A stretch of DNA of 64,000 nt. Source: Cristatella mucedo (taxonomy: Eukaryota > Bryozoa > Phylactolaemata > Cristatellidae). The translations under genes were made by a program, and so were the position numbers. The notes below the pieces were generated by a model. The model searched no databases. It saw only the letters and a program-made list of their open reading frames with translations, and had not been told where the DNA came from. Positions 24,516 to 36,855 of this stretch are shown here, piece after piece. The stretch is from NCBI GenBank assembly GCA_009760855.2, contig WPIO01000055.1, positions 1 to 64,000 on the forward strand, in the 5' to 3' direction. The first letter of the stretch is position 1. Every line of letters begins with the position of its first letter.

Positions 24516-25174
24516 TGCATTCAGGATACCAGACCTCCCTCACACCCAGCAAGAAAGTGAAGCTGCAACCAAGTCCGGGAGATCAGTTTGGGGTGGTGGG
24601 TGCATGAAACATCAAGTTTTCAAAAGCGTGAGCCCTGCTGCATAACAGATATGATTGAGATTGCGTAAGATGATTCATGCTATATTTCTGCGCGATAGCA
24701 GAGCATAAAAGCTATCTACCCCCACCTGGTAAGCTGCATGAGATTGCACACTGGAGGTTTTGTTTAAATGACTGCCTCGACGCTGAGGCCGGCGCAACCG
24801 CCTTAGCTGGCCTGTTATGCGAAACGCGGCGACCAGGACAGGGTGAAGCAATCCCACTGGTGATATCGTTAGCCTGCGATGCGTTGGATTCATCCCAGTC
24901 TCAATGAGCTGTGCCTAATGCCTAAATGCCTTGGTCAAAAATGTAATGATTTAATAAAAGTTTTGTTTTCTCAGTGTGATTTACTGTTTTGATTCGAATA
25001 ACGGTTTTAACAATAAATATTAATACTTACAAAAATGGCCAGATCTAGTAATCTAAGAGGCTCGGAAGGAGCGTGACCTTGAGATACAAGTCTTCCCCAC
25101 TGGTTTCAGGTGCCCGGCGCTGTCTCCTGTTCAAGCTGCACAGTATCTGATAAGCGATCAAAGTGACCTTTCAT
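24516..25174. other. Unassigned sequence
   Basis: No feature recognised. Confidence 0.3.
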
Positions 25175-25980
25175 TCAAGGCGACCACATCAGCTCCACAG
25201 TCAAGTCTGCCTACACCAGCTCCACGTAATATTGGTAACCACATTCGGGCTTGTTCAGATAAGGATATCTATCAAGGTCAGTGTTCAATAGAGTCCTTTT
25301 TGCTTATGTAGCCCACAGCTTGCTGTCCACCAGCATCAACCACAGAGACAGAACTTTAGCTTGCCCAGTATGACTCTGCAGCTAGGATAGTCTGCATTAA
25401 CTTCATACATGCAGCTGTCTACCGCACCACTTCTCCTTGACCACAGAGCCCCTGGCTGCAGTCAAGCAACGCACATCAGACTTAGAAGTTTGTGCTCTTT
25501 TAGGTCCACATCATTCTTTGTCTCCAGCCTATCTCCTAGCTCCTACCTCTCCATCGGGCCCAGCATACTGCCACTTTTAAAAAGTCCAATGGGGTTTACC
25601 TATACTGTTAAAACTCAGAAACCTTACCAGTCATTCATTCAGTTCATATTATTTCTAAAAGTCCCCGTTACTTGACTTTGTAAAGAACATAATGACCCTG
25701 TTAAAGAAACTAAAAATACTTCTTGGGACTTATTACTTATTTAAGTGGGTCCTTTTTGGTGTGTCCTTTATGGTATGGAGTGCTGACCCTGTACATTGCT
25801 GCCAGAGCTACACTTGCATGCTGACCCTCGCCACATCCATAACCATGTTACTGATGTTGTTCAGCGTGCTTATTGCATTGCTCACCGATCCTTTTTCTCT
25901 TTTGGCAAATGCAAAGCGCATTAAAAGTTGAGTTCTCTATTACGCTTTATCCAAAGTGCCTTATAATAATGTCTGAGGTA
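25175..25980 (+). mobile_element. L2-B LINE, C-terminal and 3' UTR part, diverged
   Basis: GGCGACCACATCAGCTCCAC at 25,180, CTTGTTCAGATAAGGATAT at 25,249, TAGGTCCACATCATTCTTTG at 25,503, CACTTGCATGCTGACCCT at 25,811 and AAATGCAAAGCGCATTAAA to about 25,930 follow the L2-B order. A degraded stem-loop ends the copy. Confidence 0.75.
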
Positions 25981-27299
25981 TTTCTCCAGGAGCCACGGTT
26001 TGAATTTGCGTGAAAGATCTCTGTTAATCTTACAGATCATTTTCACATCACCCTGTTGCTTGCTATGAAATAATTACAGTTCTGACTGGTATATTACTCA
26101 TTGGTATATATATATTTTCAAAGCGGGAGCGGCAACACAAATGCTGATAATATTGATGAAATAAAAATTTCATGATTGTTGAGCGATTTTTATGAACGCA
26201 ACACTCGCATTTTCTACCATTGACGAATTAAACAAGTATGAGAGATTTTGCCTGAAGCAACTTGCCCGTGGCTTCCTCGCTCTTTACCTTCCCAGTTACC
26301 GGAACTTTGACTCTTTCTTAAAAAGTTTCTCAAGAACCAAATCATCTCTGTAGTCATTTGGGCACAAGCGTGAAGACATTATCTTACTTATTTTCCCGAC
26401 AAATTAGAACAGGTGCTGATGATATATCTTTTCCATTCTTTGACATCAGACTCATGACCGCGGCTTCAAAATTTTCAGGTTTCTCCACAAATAGTTGCTG
26501 TGTTATAGCACAATCTCATACAGAATTCCAGCTCAATAGTGTTTGGAATTGAAGTTCAGTCGAGATCACGTCTAAAAACCCATGCAAGTGAGTCACGGAA
26601 ATTGCTGAAAATATAGGTGGTTTGCAGGCAGTAAGGATCTGGTAATGATTCTCAATAAGAGTAAAGCTGAGCGGCTCAATAATCAGAAAAAGTGGGAGAC
26701 CCAGCGAGAAAATGGGCAATGGCTTATTATTCCCGCCAGACATGGTGGGCCAATAGCTTTGAGACGGCCACCATATTAGCAAATGAGTCCCCCTCCCTCC
26801 TCGTTTCCAGGCGTCCAGCGCATTGCATCCACCTGGAGCACCCCACTTCACAAGGGCTCAGTGTTCGAAATTGCTCCAGCACACACTTAAAAGGGCTTAT
26901 CCTAGCAAAATCAATGCAACCACTACTGAATTACAACTTAGACCTGGAATACCTACCAACAAGTTGGCTGAAACGTATACGTATAATGCATTACTTGGAA
27001 TCTCACAGGCTGTTCAAGACGTTTTGGTTAACATCTAGATATGCCTCGCACTCGATCTAAATCGTAGATTACGAGGATGAGTAGCTTGGAAAATCATCGA
27101 GTACCAAATGATTGATAATCTTTCTTAGCAGTGAGCTGCTGTAGATCCATTAGTGCCACGATACTAACACCAGTCATCATTGCTTACTGAAATGTATTTT
27201 CGTTCACAGAAAAATGAGAGCAGTTTCTGGAGGAGTTTTGTCACTGAAGCCTTTTCGACAATTCATTATTTCAAGGTTTCGGAATCTAACTTTGTTTTA
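25981..27299. other. Unassigned sequence
   Basis: Open frames at 26,692-27,060 (plus) and on the opposite strand overlap each other and have no domain I recognise. No repeat seen. Confidence 0.3.
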
Positions 27300-27680
27300 G
27301 CTTATACAGCATCACAAATCCTTCGGAGACCATTAATTGTTCGTTGCGCTCTAAAGCCTTGAGACTCTGCTCCCGACATGCCCTGCAGACGTCATGCTAT
27401 GTGACCACGCTTAGAAACTAAGAAGCTCTGACGTCTCATTTCAGAGACTAAGCATTTCAGTGAGGCCGTGATTCCTTGTTTATGTGTACACAAACGCTTA
27501 CTTGAAACTGCTGAAATCACCGTGCCATGCCACCCAACTCACACACTTGCATGCTGCCCACTCTGTGCATGACCACCCCAAACCATTTTATTCTTGGTGA
27601 TGTTTATTGAGCATGCTATTTCTAGCCATTCGATTGTGTTGCTTTTGCAGGAGTTATCTGATGAGTGTGCTATCAAGGGT
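27300..27680 (+). mobile_element. L2-B LINE C-terminal and 3' UTR fragment, diverged
   Basis: AATCCTTCGGAGACCATT at 27,317, then the 3' UTR words CACACTTGCATGCTGCCC, CTGTGCATGACCACCCC and GATGTTTATTGAGCATGCTA match L2-B in order. The stem-loop is missing. Confidence 0.7.
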
Positions 27681-28499
27681 GTTATTATCGACTGCTAATA
27701 GTATTGCAAAGTGATGTAAACGCATCCCATAGCGAAAATCTTTACGAGAATATTTGGAATAAAAGAAAAGAACCATGCTGATGGTTCCTCAGCCAGCCTC
27801 AAAACCCAATTCAGGCTTTTAAAGCAAGCTTTGGTCGAACCTGATGACCCATCGTATAGCAGCTTTAAGCACATTAGAGAGGTATGTAAAATCAGTGTAC
27901 TAACAATTGAACTTGTGACTGTCGCATAGCCTACGACTAATTGGCCTGTACCAACCAGCCTGTACCGACAATTGATCGATACGATAACAACTGATCTTTG
28001 GCAAATGAGTGGACCTAAGATCAGATGTGAGGCTTAACCACAAATATGACTGAATTGCAGGTTGGTTTTTATTTGATCAAATTTGTTGTATATATGTATA
28101 TACATTTGGCGATTGACTACTACGATCGTATGTCGAAATTTAAAATAAATAGAATTGATCATTTGGGAAGTTTTAATAGGTGGCGAAGAATTTGCAGTCG
28201 GCGCGTTTAGCCTTTGACACGGATAAGTGGGTGAGATGTGGAAACTGCGATGAGCTCCACGACGAGGCAAGCCTACCAGCGCAGAATGCACCAGCCGTAG
28301 CAGAGCGTGGTGAGCAGGCCACCTAGATCAACAAGCAATTAGTTACGAAGTCAAGACCGTGGATGAGGTGCATGCGCCAATTTAGATCGTGGTATACCCT
28401 GTCAAATAAAGCTTGAATTTAAAAGCAATGTCGGGAAGATCGGTCGTTGTCCCAGTACAACTAGCCCAAGTCGAGACGTTTAGTATTCAGATCATCCTG
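27681..28499. other. Unassigned sequence
   Basis: No feature recognised. Confidence 0.3.
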
Positions 28500-29470
28500 C
28501 CGCATAATAATGATTAATAATAACAAGCACTTACTTGATTAAGCACGGAAACTCTATGTCTTTCTAGCTTTACATTTGCTGCAAGGAAACACGATGATTA
28601 AATGGCGAGTAATATCATACTTGATCATGTTCAATCATGAGCAATGGAGTGTATCATGCAGTCCTGTCATGCAAGTGTCGGTTGAGTGGCAGCGTGCACA
28701 GTGTCAGCACGCGTAAGCTGATGAAAGACGTGGAATCAAAGAGACCCACTAAACACTGTTCTAAATGAGGTGTATTTTTAAGTTCTTTAGTCTGTATGAT
28801 TCAAGTCCAAAGGGATGTTCTGGAAAGACAGAGTCAGAAAGGGAGTTGCAGGCTTTGGAAGCATAAAAACTAGATGCAGGGTCTCCAAAATATTTTGGTT
28901 TGTACGAGGTGTGGTAAACTGTTGCGATTCCAAACAGTGTGGTGGTTGGCCCTGCTTGGCCTTGCGTAGATCTGAGAGATAGGCTGGAGCCAAAATGACG
29001 TGACCCTATAGCGTGCATGGGCACGCAAAATCTTCGAAAGTGATCGCGTTGCTTGACTGAGCAGTGAAGGTCGGCGAAGTAGTGTGATGTGGCAGCCCAA
29101 CGCTGCATTCCCACGACAGACTAGCCTTCTTGCTGCCCAGAGTTTGCACTGGCTGCTTATCGCCTGGTTTGCACATGCTGGTAGGCCACAGCAAAGCGGT
29201 GGTTACAGAGAGTCAAGGAGCGGGATGTCACGAATGCATGGGACCAACAGACGTGGTATCCATGTATACAGGACACGAAGTTTAACGACGTTACGCATCG
29301 AAGAAAGCAGACTTGATTGTGAAGATGTCGTTGACCAGTCGTCTAACTAGAAACGTCACTCGGAACAGGAAGCCTAGATTTCATTAATTTTCATGATTCA
29401 ACAAAGATCTACTGTGGCATAGAGCCAATTTTTGAGCATGAGTAGTCCAATTTACTGATTGATCTCACTG
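28500..29470 (-). mobile_element. L2-B LINE 3' part, moderately diverged
   Basis: AAT-rich tail (28,503-28,530), TCTTTCTAGCTTTACATTTG (stem-loop side), 3' UTR, then the C-terminal coding part to about 29,470. Broken frames on the minus strand read YLSDLRKAKQGQPPHCLESQ and similar, against the family's YLSDLLPHQAKHRTT. Confidence 0.8.
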
Positions 29471-32400
29471 CTCGAGCTACCTTCAACACGTTAGCTTTAT
29501 CATCGTTCAGTTATTATTGATGATATTCACATTTGCCTGACTCAAAAGAAAATGCGTTACTCCGCTTCACAGAACGAAATCTGTTCCATGTAAGTTGGTA
29601 CCGCCGCTTGAACGATAAAATTTCTTTCTTTATTTCATCTGTTTCCCAGCGTGTGCCTAGCGGCTGCTTAGAAGTAATCTTTACAAGAGTCTTTGCCATA
29701 AAAGGCATACTAGATGATGGCGGTGCAAGGACCTCGGAATCTAATATAGGCTTTTCCAGTAGGGGTCCCTACGCAAAGCCGATGTGGAGGAACTTGGTCC
29801 CACTCCAAATGACATAGCAAAACTTGGTCAGTGGAGGGAAGGCGACATAATAAACCTAATTTGGTTTATCCACATCTTATTCTGAGAAAGGTGGAAAATC
29901 TTACCTTGCAGCAAGTCGCGGGTTGGGGTTTCAGCTTGGTTGCTTTAAAAGGAAGAGGCTTTATGGTAGCATGACTGTGGACAATTCTTTGAGCTGAAAA
30001 GGCTGAAATCATTTTCGGCCGACGCCCAGTATCGGAGCACCACCCTCCAAGCTTTGACCAGCAAATTGTGTGCCACTTTTAAAATTTGTTTTGTGATCAG
30101 TTTTGGGTGAAAACGAGCGCTAGCTTTTCGGCTGTAGGCTCGAGGTGATAGTTTAGAATTCGGCTTCAAACTTAATATTTCATTATCAAACTTAAGTATA
30201 ATTGCTCCTTCAAACGGGTGTTCAAGTCTGTGCTGAACTCGGATGCACTCTTCTTTGAAGTATTTTCTGAAAGGAGTCTCTACGATTCTTTACGCGGACG
30301 AATGCGTGAGTACAGCTTAGCGAGCTCACTGCTAAGAATCATCTGTGTTCACTGCATCCAGGAGAGCAGCATCGAGGCTGTGAGTCGGGTCTGGTGTGCA
30401 GGTCTGAAACGACCAGCTTCCAAATACAGATTTAGAAAAATTGTCAGTCAACTAATTTTAAGTTGCGTCCTTCTAAGACACCTCGACGATACCCTGTAAC
30501 GCAGCGGAGCAGGAGCAGTATGCAAGACCGAGACATGGTATCCAGATTGTCTTACCGTCACGATTAGTTCAGTGGGAGACATCTTGGCTACAGTTGAGGC
30601 GCTTAAGCTCTCACAGCTAACACAAACTAAATCGTAATATGTGCAATCAGGCTGCTACCCACCTAAGGAATGGTAGAGATTTGTGGCGGCACCTGGTCAT
30701 CTTATGAGCAGAGCTTACCGCCGGCCATTGTTTAGCCACGAAGTGTAACTTGTTTTCCTGTGTGCCAGGATGAAGCTGATTGTTAGTGCATTCAAGCACT
30801 GGCAATTCCATTTAGTCTTTCTAGTCACCTGCCTCGCGGGCCCGACCATGGTTACCCTACAACCATTTAAAAATGCAAGAAGCTGATTTAACAGCCCTTT
30901 CTGCCGCAACAGGATTTGCCTTTACTGCTATCAACTCTGCTTGCAGCAGCAAAGCAAAAGGATCACTCTTGCCCGAGATTCAGACCTCAGGAAGTGACGT
31001 CGTGAAAAGAAACTGCTTTACCCTAATGAGCCGTCCAAGCTACAAAAAGCATGCGAAGATATAACAGGTATTAAGTCCACGATGGAGATCGAGATTTTGG
31101 GTCTGATGGTCCTTCAGATTTGGTTCCCAGGTGGCAGTGAGGGCGCAGACGCTTCCTCCTGCACCTGGCACTCCACGGCTGTGCTATGGAAGCTTCTCCA
31201 CTGCTCAGCGCAAGCCTCAGGTTCTAACGGTTAGCGGAGAGCTACTTCTAACGGTTAGCTTCAGGAGTCTCTGCCGACACTGCATAACTTGCGAGGAGCT
31301 CGAGCTGAGACCCTGTCATCCTGCTCATAGGAAGCTGATGGGTAAGCGAGGTTTGGAGGCTTAACGAGTCAGGCCCAAAGGAAGCTGAACTGCAGAAAAG
31401 CAATGCAAGTGAGCTGCTATGAGGAACGAAGGCTACGATAACACCCAGGTGAGGTAGTGAGCTTCTATGCGCCGGCTCCGGACTTGGGACACCGTAAGAG
31501 TTCTCGCACCTCCCGGAAAGCTCAGACTTTGCAGCAGAGCCAGAGGGTTAAATTCAAGAAAGCGAGGAATATCGGCTGCACGCGGCCGGGCATCGTCTAT
31601 CGTCTAATCGTACACGCAGTCTGTATCGTGTTTTGACGAGACTGTCGTTCTTCAGAAGTCCACAGCCTTAGTAAGCGAGATCCGTTAGAGGTAGCAAGAC
31701 CACGAGCAATGCAGGGACGCTTATTTTCCAGCTGATTCGCAATAGACAAAGCAATGTGGAGAACCAGCTGTCCTATCGACCAGCCGGTGAGGGTGATCAA
31801 TCACAGCTTGTATCTTGAAAAGCTTTTGGAACAGTCAGAAGGCGATAAGTTTGTTTACCACTAGTAAGGTAACAAGAGTCCTTTAGCTGGTGAGGCTGAG
31901 TCTGCCTTTCCCGTTTGAGATGCCATCCCATTGCACACCTGCCATCAACTACTCATTTCCTGTTTGGTGTCATCTGTCTACTGCTCGCTTCAAATCGAGT
32001 CTGAAAAGTGGTTTTGGGTTCTGGTGCACATTTTCCCTAGCTGTAGTCTCCGGCACGTTTGCTGGTGGGAGATCCTGCCAAGAAATTTTTCAAGTAGACA
32101 AAAATCTGATCCTCCTGGGATTTCACGCCTCAACTGCAAAAGCCTTCTGTCAAGATTCGGGAAAAGACTTACCAGTCTTCTGGATTGCTTGTTGAGTCTG
32201 AAGCCAGAGCGGGCTATCCTTCTCTTGATAGAATTACCTTCTTGTGGTTGAAAAGCCCAAACCCTCGTCATGGCAACAGCGCAGCGTAATACGTGAAAAA
32301 TGAAAAGGCCTACAGTTTTTGCTTTTTGAGTTCAAGCTCACAGATTTCCTGAGTCCAGGTGTTATTTTCCTGAGCTATGATGGTTCGGCGACGGTGAAGG

Positions 32401-32689
32401 CGCTTTGGCCAAGGACTGCCCGAGCGCCAAGCTGTGCCGTATCGTGGAGGGCCTGCACCCTGAAAACAGGTTTCAAAACCTCTCGGGATCAAAGTTTGTT
32501 TTCAGTTGTGATCTTCCAAACGCACACTTTGAGTTTTACCCTGCCTCTCCGGTGCAGAACATACAGCACGATTTACGCATAGCGATCTTAAATATCAGTG
32601 TGCGCACGACGATGTCAGCAGATATAAATCTTAATGTATACAATGCCAACGTAGCATTTCTCCGTCGCTAACTCACGAGCATAGAAAGT
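29471..32689. other. Unassigned 3.2-kb stretch
   Basis: The longest stretch without an identified repeat. Open frames of 60-106 codons occur on both strands (for example plus 31,931-32,251) but overlap antisense frames and match no family I know. No splice-bounded exon was convincing. Confidence 0.3.
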
Positions 32690-32945
32690 ATGTAGGTGTT
32701 ATTGGCACGTGAGAGTTTTGCTATAGCTCACTCACAGCCTAATCGGCTCCTGATCGCTTTCGCATTCGGCCTTCAACCAGCAGTCTTTTGTCTCCAGGCA
32801 AGAAAGTGGCAAGAATAGCAGATTCAGGAGCAGCTGGTGAGAGTAGCAAGGAAGTAGCCTTCAGGACCGTTGAAAAGGATGAGCGAAGTCGGCAGCTATG
32901 AGGAGTTGTTGTCCGTTGCATAAAGAAAATTGTGGAAGCGAGGAT
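32690..32945 (-). mobile_element. L2-A LINE 3' end, diverged
   Basis: GGCACGTGAGAGTTTTGCTA, GCTCACTCACAGCCTAATCG and CAGTCTTTTGTCTCCAGGCA are the reverse complement of the L2-A 3' UTR. It directly abuts an L2-B copy on the same strand at 32,947. Confidence 0.7.
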
Positions 32946-32946
32946 C

Positions 32947-33445
32947 GCGTCCCGAGTAATAGTAATAGCGCATTTGTTAGTGGCACACTCAGAGAACTCG
33001 GTCTCTTTCTAGGTGCCGCTACATTTGCTGCAAAAGAAAACACGATCTGATGGTAGAGTGGTGGAAGTGCTCGATGACCAACAAGAATAACATGGATAGG
33101 GATGACACATGCACGGTGTCAGCATTCAAGGGTGGCAACGGTTGGTATTGGCATACCACAGTGCAAGCAAGCATAAGCACGTAAAGGACAGCACATGCGG
33201 ACCCTTTAAATGCTGCATTAACTAGATGCAGGTTTTGGTTCTTTTTAAGCTCATGTGGTCAAGTCAGGAGGAATGTCGTGACGCAAGTCAGAAGTGAGTT
33301 ACCCGGAGGCTTTGGAGCACGCACCTACGAGCTACAGCCTCAAAAGAATTTGAGGTATGTGGAGTATGAGGTGAAGCAATTAGATTCTGAAACTTGGGTA
33401 ATGGTACTTTGCTTAACAGACTGGAAAAGTCTGTTTCTGATGAAG
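32947..33445 (-). mobile_element. L2-B LINE 3' end, truncated
   Basis: Tail TAATAGTAATAG (32,957-32,968), then the reverse stem-loop CTCAGAGAACTCGGTCTC, the 3' UTR (ATGACACATGCACGGTGTC) and the C-terminal coding end to about 33,440. Frame broken. Confidence 0.75.
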
Positions 33446-33446
33446 C

Positions 33447-33600
33447 CGTCATGGCAAGAGACTAGTTAAGGCAGGTTGTACAACTTCGGTCCCGAGGTGA
33501 TGTGGTTCTGAGAGTCTGCTGTAGCAGGTGATTCTTTATCGCTTGGCTGCAGGCTACCAGTAAAAGCCATAATGGTTCTTCGGCTGCTATGAAGGAGAGA
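33447..33600 (+). mobile_element. tRNA-derived SINE S1, degraded copy
   Basis: CATGGCAAGAGACTAGTTAA, ACTTCGGTCCCGAGGTGATG, GATTCTTTATCGCTTGGCTG and GGTTCTTCGG follow the S1 order seen at 38,281 and 39,994. The B box is largely lost. It sits immediately after the 5' end of the L2-B copy at 32,947-33,445. Confidence 0.6.
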
Positions 33601-33672
33601 GACTGCCAACTCAGTAAGCATTTTCTGACAGAGAGGCCAGAGCTAATGAATGACGAGGACCCTTGAAAGTGA

Positions 33673-34101
33673 GTGACTGGCTTAGCAGAAGGTGATGCGT
33701 TTCATGGCAGGGAGCCAGTTCAAGGAGATGTCTATTTTCACCCGAGTCTCCCAACTGCTGTAATCACTGAGGTCAGTGAGACATGTGAGGTAGCATTAAC
33801 TTGTCACTTGCCCTTTCAAAATGTAAACCTTGCCAGTAAGCTCGAGTTGGTTGTGAGGGAAATCACTGTGCTGTTGTTGGTTGTGACTGTTGCTTTTGAG
33901 TGTTTAACGACCTTCTCGAGAGAGATGTGGAGCTCAAATAAAGTCTCCACCGCTACGTTACTTGCCCAATGGTTCGATGCAGCCGTAGATGTACCAGCTA
34001 GTCCTCACGTCCTTCTCAATTGCCTCTCATCTGCACCCGAGCATCACTCGAAAGGTGCTCGCATGCGCATGTCGAGGTACTCTGCGGATGGAAGCCATTG
34101 A
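33673..34101 (+). CDS. Unrecognised open frame, 142 codons
   Basis: One of the longer uninterrupted frames not explained by a recognised repeat. It opens with ATG at 33,673 (MTGLAEGDAFHGREP) and contains a hydrophobic stretch, ELVVREITVLLLVVTVAFE, near residues 58-76 that could span a membrane. No known domain, signal peptide or splice context is evident. At this length and composition chance cannot be excluded, and the call is only that the frame is open. Confidence 0.15.
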   Translation: MTGLAEGDAFHGREPVQGDVYFHPSLPTAVITEVSETCEVALTCHLPFQNVNLASKLELVVREITVLLLVVTVAFECLTTFSREMWSSNKVSTATLLAQWFDAAVDVPASPHVLLNCLSSAPEHHSKGARMRMSRYSADGSH

Positions 34102-34740
34102 CCACCTTTTCCACCTGCGTTCAGCTCGATGACTCCCTAACCGATCTTTTCGTGCTCGTGTCACTTCGCACTTCCTGCTCTACGAAAGCTTTCAGTCGTC
34201 TCCAATACCCCATCGCAGTAGGTAGAAAGCTTTAGTCCGAGCAGAATCTTCCCTTTGTAATCATCCAGACCGAAACTCCTCTCGCTGCCTATATCTACTA
34301 TCCACTTTTATTTTGCACGTGTCCTACACCTGGCCAATGGTCGCGGAGATTTTCGCATAAGCTCTTGCATGTTTGGACTAAATGAAATATGTTTCCGCTT
34401 TCGCTCAGCTTTTAAAACTTCGATCTGCTTTGGATGCATCTTGCGTTAGGTCTTCTTAGCTGCAAATATAGATACCATGCTCTTGAATATATATTCTGTT
34501 TATTGAGAGTGCTGATATGAAAAGACTTATTATGTTTACATTACTGTTGTCAATTACTCAGCGTTGACAGAAGCAGAGATCAGGCATGACATGTGCGCGC
34601 ATTCTGCTTGCCGCAGCATGAGGCCAGTTGCCATGAAGAACTGAGAGGCTGACCGTGTCCGCCCGAAGCCATGGGTTTCCGGTGGGTTTGCTATGCAGAA
34701 GTAGCTTCACTCGATGTGCTTTTCCAAGTACTTTATAGCA
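34102..34740. other. Unassigned sequence
   Basis: No feature recognised; would be intron of the Ig paralogue if that gene was once active. Confidence 0.3.
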
Positions 34741-34995
34741 ACAACGTCTATCAAATGGGCTCCACTTGTCAAATTAGCTTGACAGGTTGAAAAGGTACTC
34801 GCCTCTCTAATCCGCCGCCACTTATAAATTTTCATCAGAGCATAGTAGAATAATCTGAAGTCCGACTATTCGTTAGCCTGAATCGTGAACCAAAATGATG
34901 GGTGGCCAATCAAGACACTCATGAGCCTCAGATTTTCTCCAACTAGTGCTGGATTCTCCCCAGTAAGCATGACGTTTTCTGAAATTATAGGATAA
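34741..34995 (-). pseudogene. Decayed paralogue of the Ig-domain exon
   Basis: The minus strand aligns with the exon at 1410-1766. The acceptor TTTCAG is kept at the same place, followed by NVMLTGENPALVGENLRL against DVRLTMDKNPAYVGEEVKL, and later TFSTCQANLTSGA against TFTSCQANLISGA. The B-strand cysteine is replaced, the core tryptophan region reads FWFTI instead of NWVTI, an in-frame stop (TAG) follows QANE, and the middle has indels. The F-strand part is not recognisable. It lies in the same orientation about 33.2 kb from the intact exon. Confidence 0.75.
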
Positions 34996-35059
34996 ACGTG
35001 CTCATCATATTAAAAATGATGAGCTCCTATGGTAGTGCGTGAACCACTGGGTCGTAAAA

Positions 35060-35190
35060 ATAAATATACTCATTATATAGCGCTCTAAGATAACTTAATC
35101 TCAATTCAGGTGCTTCACTGTAGGCTTTGGGCCTTGAGCCCTGACCTCAGCTGATCTGGTCGGGAGCGAGTGGATCTAAACAACTCAAAT
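35060..35190 (-). mobile_element. tRNA-derived SINE S2, copy
   Basis: Reverse complement reads TGGTCGGG..., TGAGGTCAGGGCTCAAGGCC (B-box region), GTGAAGCACCTGAATTGAGA and AGCGCTATATAATGAG, in the order of the S2 copy at 54.4 kb. AT-rich tail at 35,060-35,075. The A-box end is eroded. Confidence 0.7.
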
Positions 35191-35299
35191 TCACTAAGAC
35201 GAAGTTAACAGTCAACTACTGATTCAGAGTTGATTGCTCTCCACACTAACATGACCCTTCAGTACACATACATTCTTTACTACGGAAGTTTAAGCAAAT

Positions 35300-35430
35300 T
35301 TAGAATATACGTTTTATAAAGGCTTCAGGAACTTGATCTCTTTTAGGCACCTTATATATGAGCAGCAAAGAAGCACGATTGAAGGTCGTGGTAGCATGAT
35401 CCACGTTCATCTGTAAAGCAAATCAATCCT
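35300..35430 (-). mobile_element. L2-B LINE 3' terminal fragment
   Basis: TTTTATAAAGGCTTCAGGAA, GATCTCTTTTAGGCACCTTA and AGAAGCACGATTGAAGG match the reverse-complement stem-loop and the following 3' UTR. Only about 130 bp recognisable. Confidence 0.6.
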
Positions 35431-35689
35431 CTGCTCGAATGTCAGAATTGCTTGGAGCTACAAGACTATTACGAAGGCAGGCATGAGTGAGTGTCGCTGT
35501 TCGGTCGATCTTCAGAGCGTTTGAAATACCACATCACCAAAGTCATTATGGAGTGCTATATCTTCGCCTGGGGTATCACCGGCATGCTTTAAAGGGTCAG
35601 GTCTCTGAAGTCTTCACTGAAGACGTTCAGAGTATTTCTGTGAATAGAAATATCCCTGGGGGCCTTGAAATTGGTACCTACTAGGTGCT

Positions 35690-36855
35690 TTGTACGCTCT
35701 CCTGTTGCCGCCTCCCCTCGAGCCCGTCGATTCCTGCCTCCCGCGACGCTCAAACTCCCTTACTGCATGTTTCATGACATTCACACATGGGGGCAGCGAA
35801 TTGTTTCCCTTGAATGAAGTGATGATAAAACTAACCAAAAAGTTATGGGCAAACCAGGAGTGACTCAGACATTGGACAGGCTATGGTTTAAATCGCCTCT
35901 GCCGGCATATGTTCCTGTTAAATGCTTCACCCAAGTAGTAGCGTTGTGTTCCAAAGCCACCTGGTTTTAGTTAGACGACCACGTCAGCTGCACAATCAGT
36001 CAGCCTATACTCAAGTTACATTGATAACATTCTGGCTTGCTTAGAAAGGGATACCACAATAAGTGTGGTCGAGGTTGTATTTGTGCCATTCGGGCTTGTT
36101 TAGATCAAGATACCACATCTAAGTTGGTCCATGCATTCGTGACATCTCGTCTCGACTTCTGCAACTCACTGCTTACTGGCCTACCAGCATGTGCGATCAG
36201 GCGATTGCAGCTGGTGCAAAACTCGGCAGTTGGACTTGTCTGTCGTGAGCGTCGCAGTTGCCACATTACTCCACTTCTCGCCGACCTGCACTGGCTGCCA
36301 GTCATGCAACGGATTGACTTCAAGGTTTTGTCGCGCTCACTTTTAGGTCCCTTCATTCTATGGCTCCAGCCTATCTTTCAGATATACTACCCCATCAGGC
36401 AAAGCATCGTACCACCCGCTTTTCGGAATCCAACAGTCTAGAAATACCTCGTACAAACCTTAAATCCTTTGGAGACCGTGCATTTAGTTCGTATGCTCCC
36501 AAAGCCTGGAACTCCCCTCCCGACCTGCGTCAGAACATCCCCCGACCTGACCACATTTAAAAGGAACATAAAAAACACCTATTTAGGACAGCATTTAGCG
36601 GGTCCCTGTGATTCGTCCTTGATGTGCTTTATGCGTGCTGACACTGTGCATTCTGCCACTAACCACATTCGCATGCTGACCCTGTGCATGTCACCCCTAA
36701 ACCATATTATTCATTTGTTTTTGTGTTTTTTCAAGCATGATTTTACTTACCGTACAATTCCATTTCACTTCACAGCAAATGTAAAAGTGCCTAGAGAGAG
36801 ATTAAGTGCTCTGAGGGCGCTTTATCAAGTGAATTATTATTATTATTATTATCTG
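35690..36855 (+). mobile_element. L2-B LINE, C-terminal half with 3' UTR and tail
   Basis: One of the better L2-B copies. The coding part reads SRLDFCNSLLTGLPACAIR near 36,147-36,205, SCHITPLLADLHWLPV near 36,255-36,305, and APAYLSDILPHQAKHRTT near 36,363-36,415, then FGDRAFSSYAPKAWNS near 36,468-36,515. The 3' UTR carries the stem-loop (36,786-36,830) and ends in (ATT)n at 36,836-36,853. The segment before 35,900 is degraded. The next L2-B copy starts inside this tail. Confidence 0.85.

Noticed and set aside
32160-32220. Similarity between DCLDSLEPERTI (12.0 kb) and DCLLSLKPERAI (32.2 kb)
   Set aside because: Only about a dozen residues align, flanks do not match, and chance is likely.
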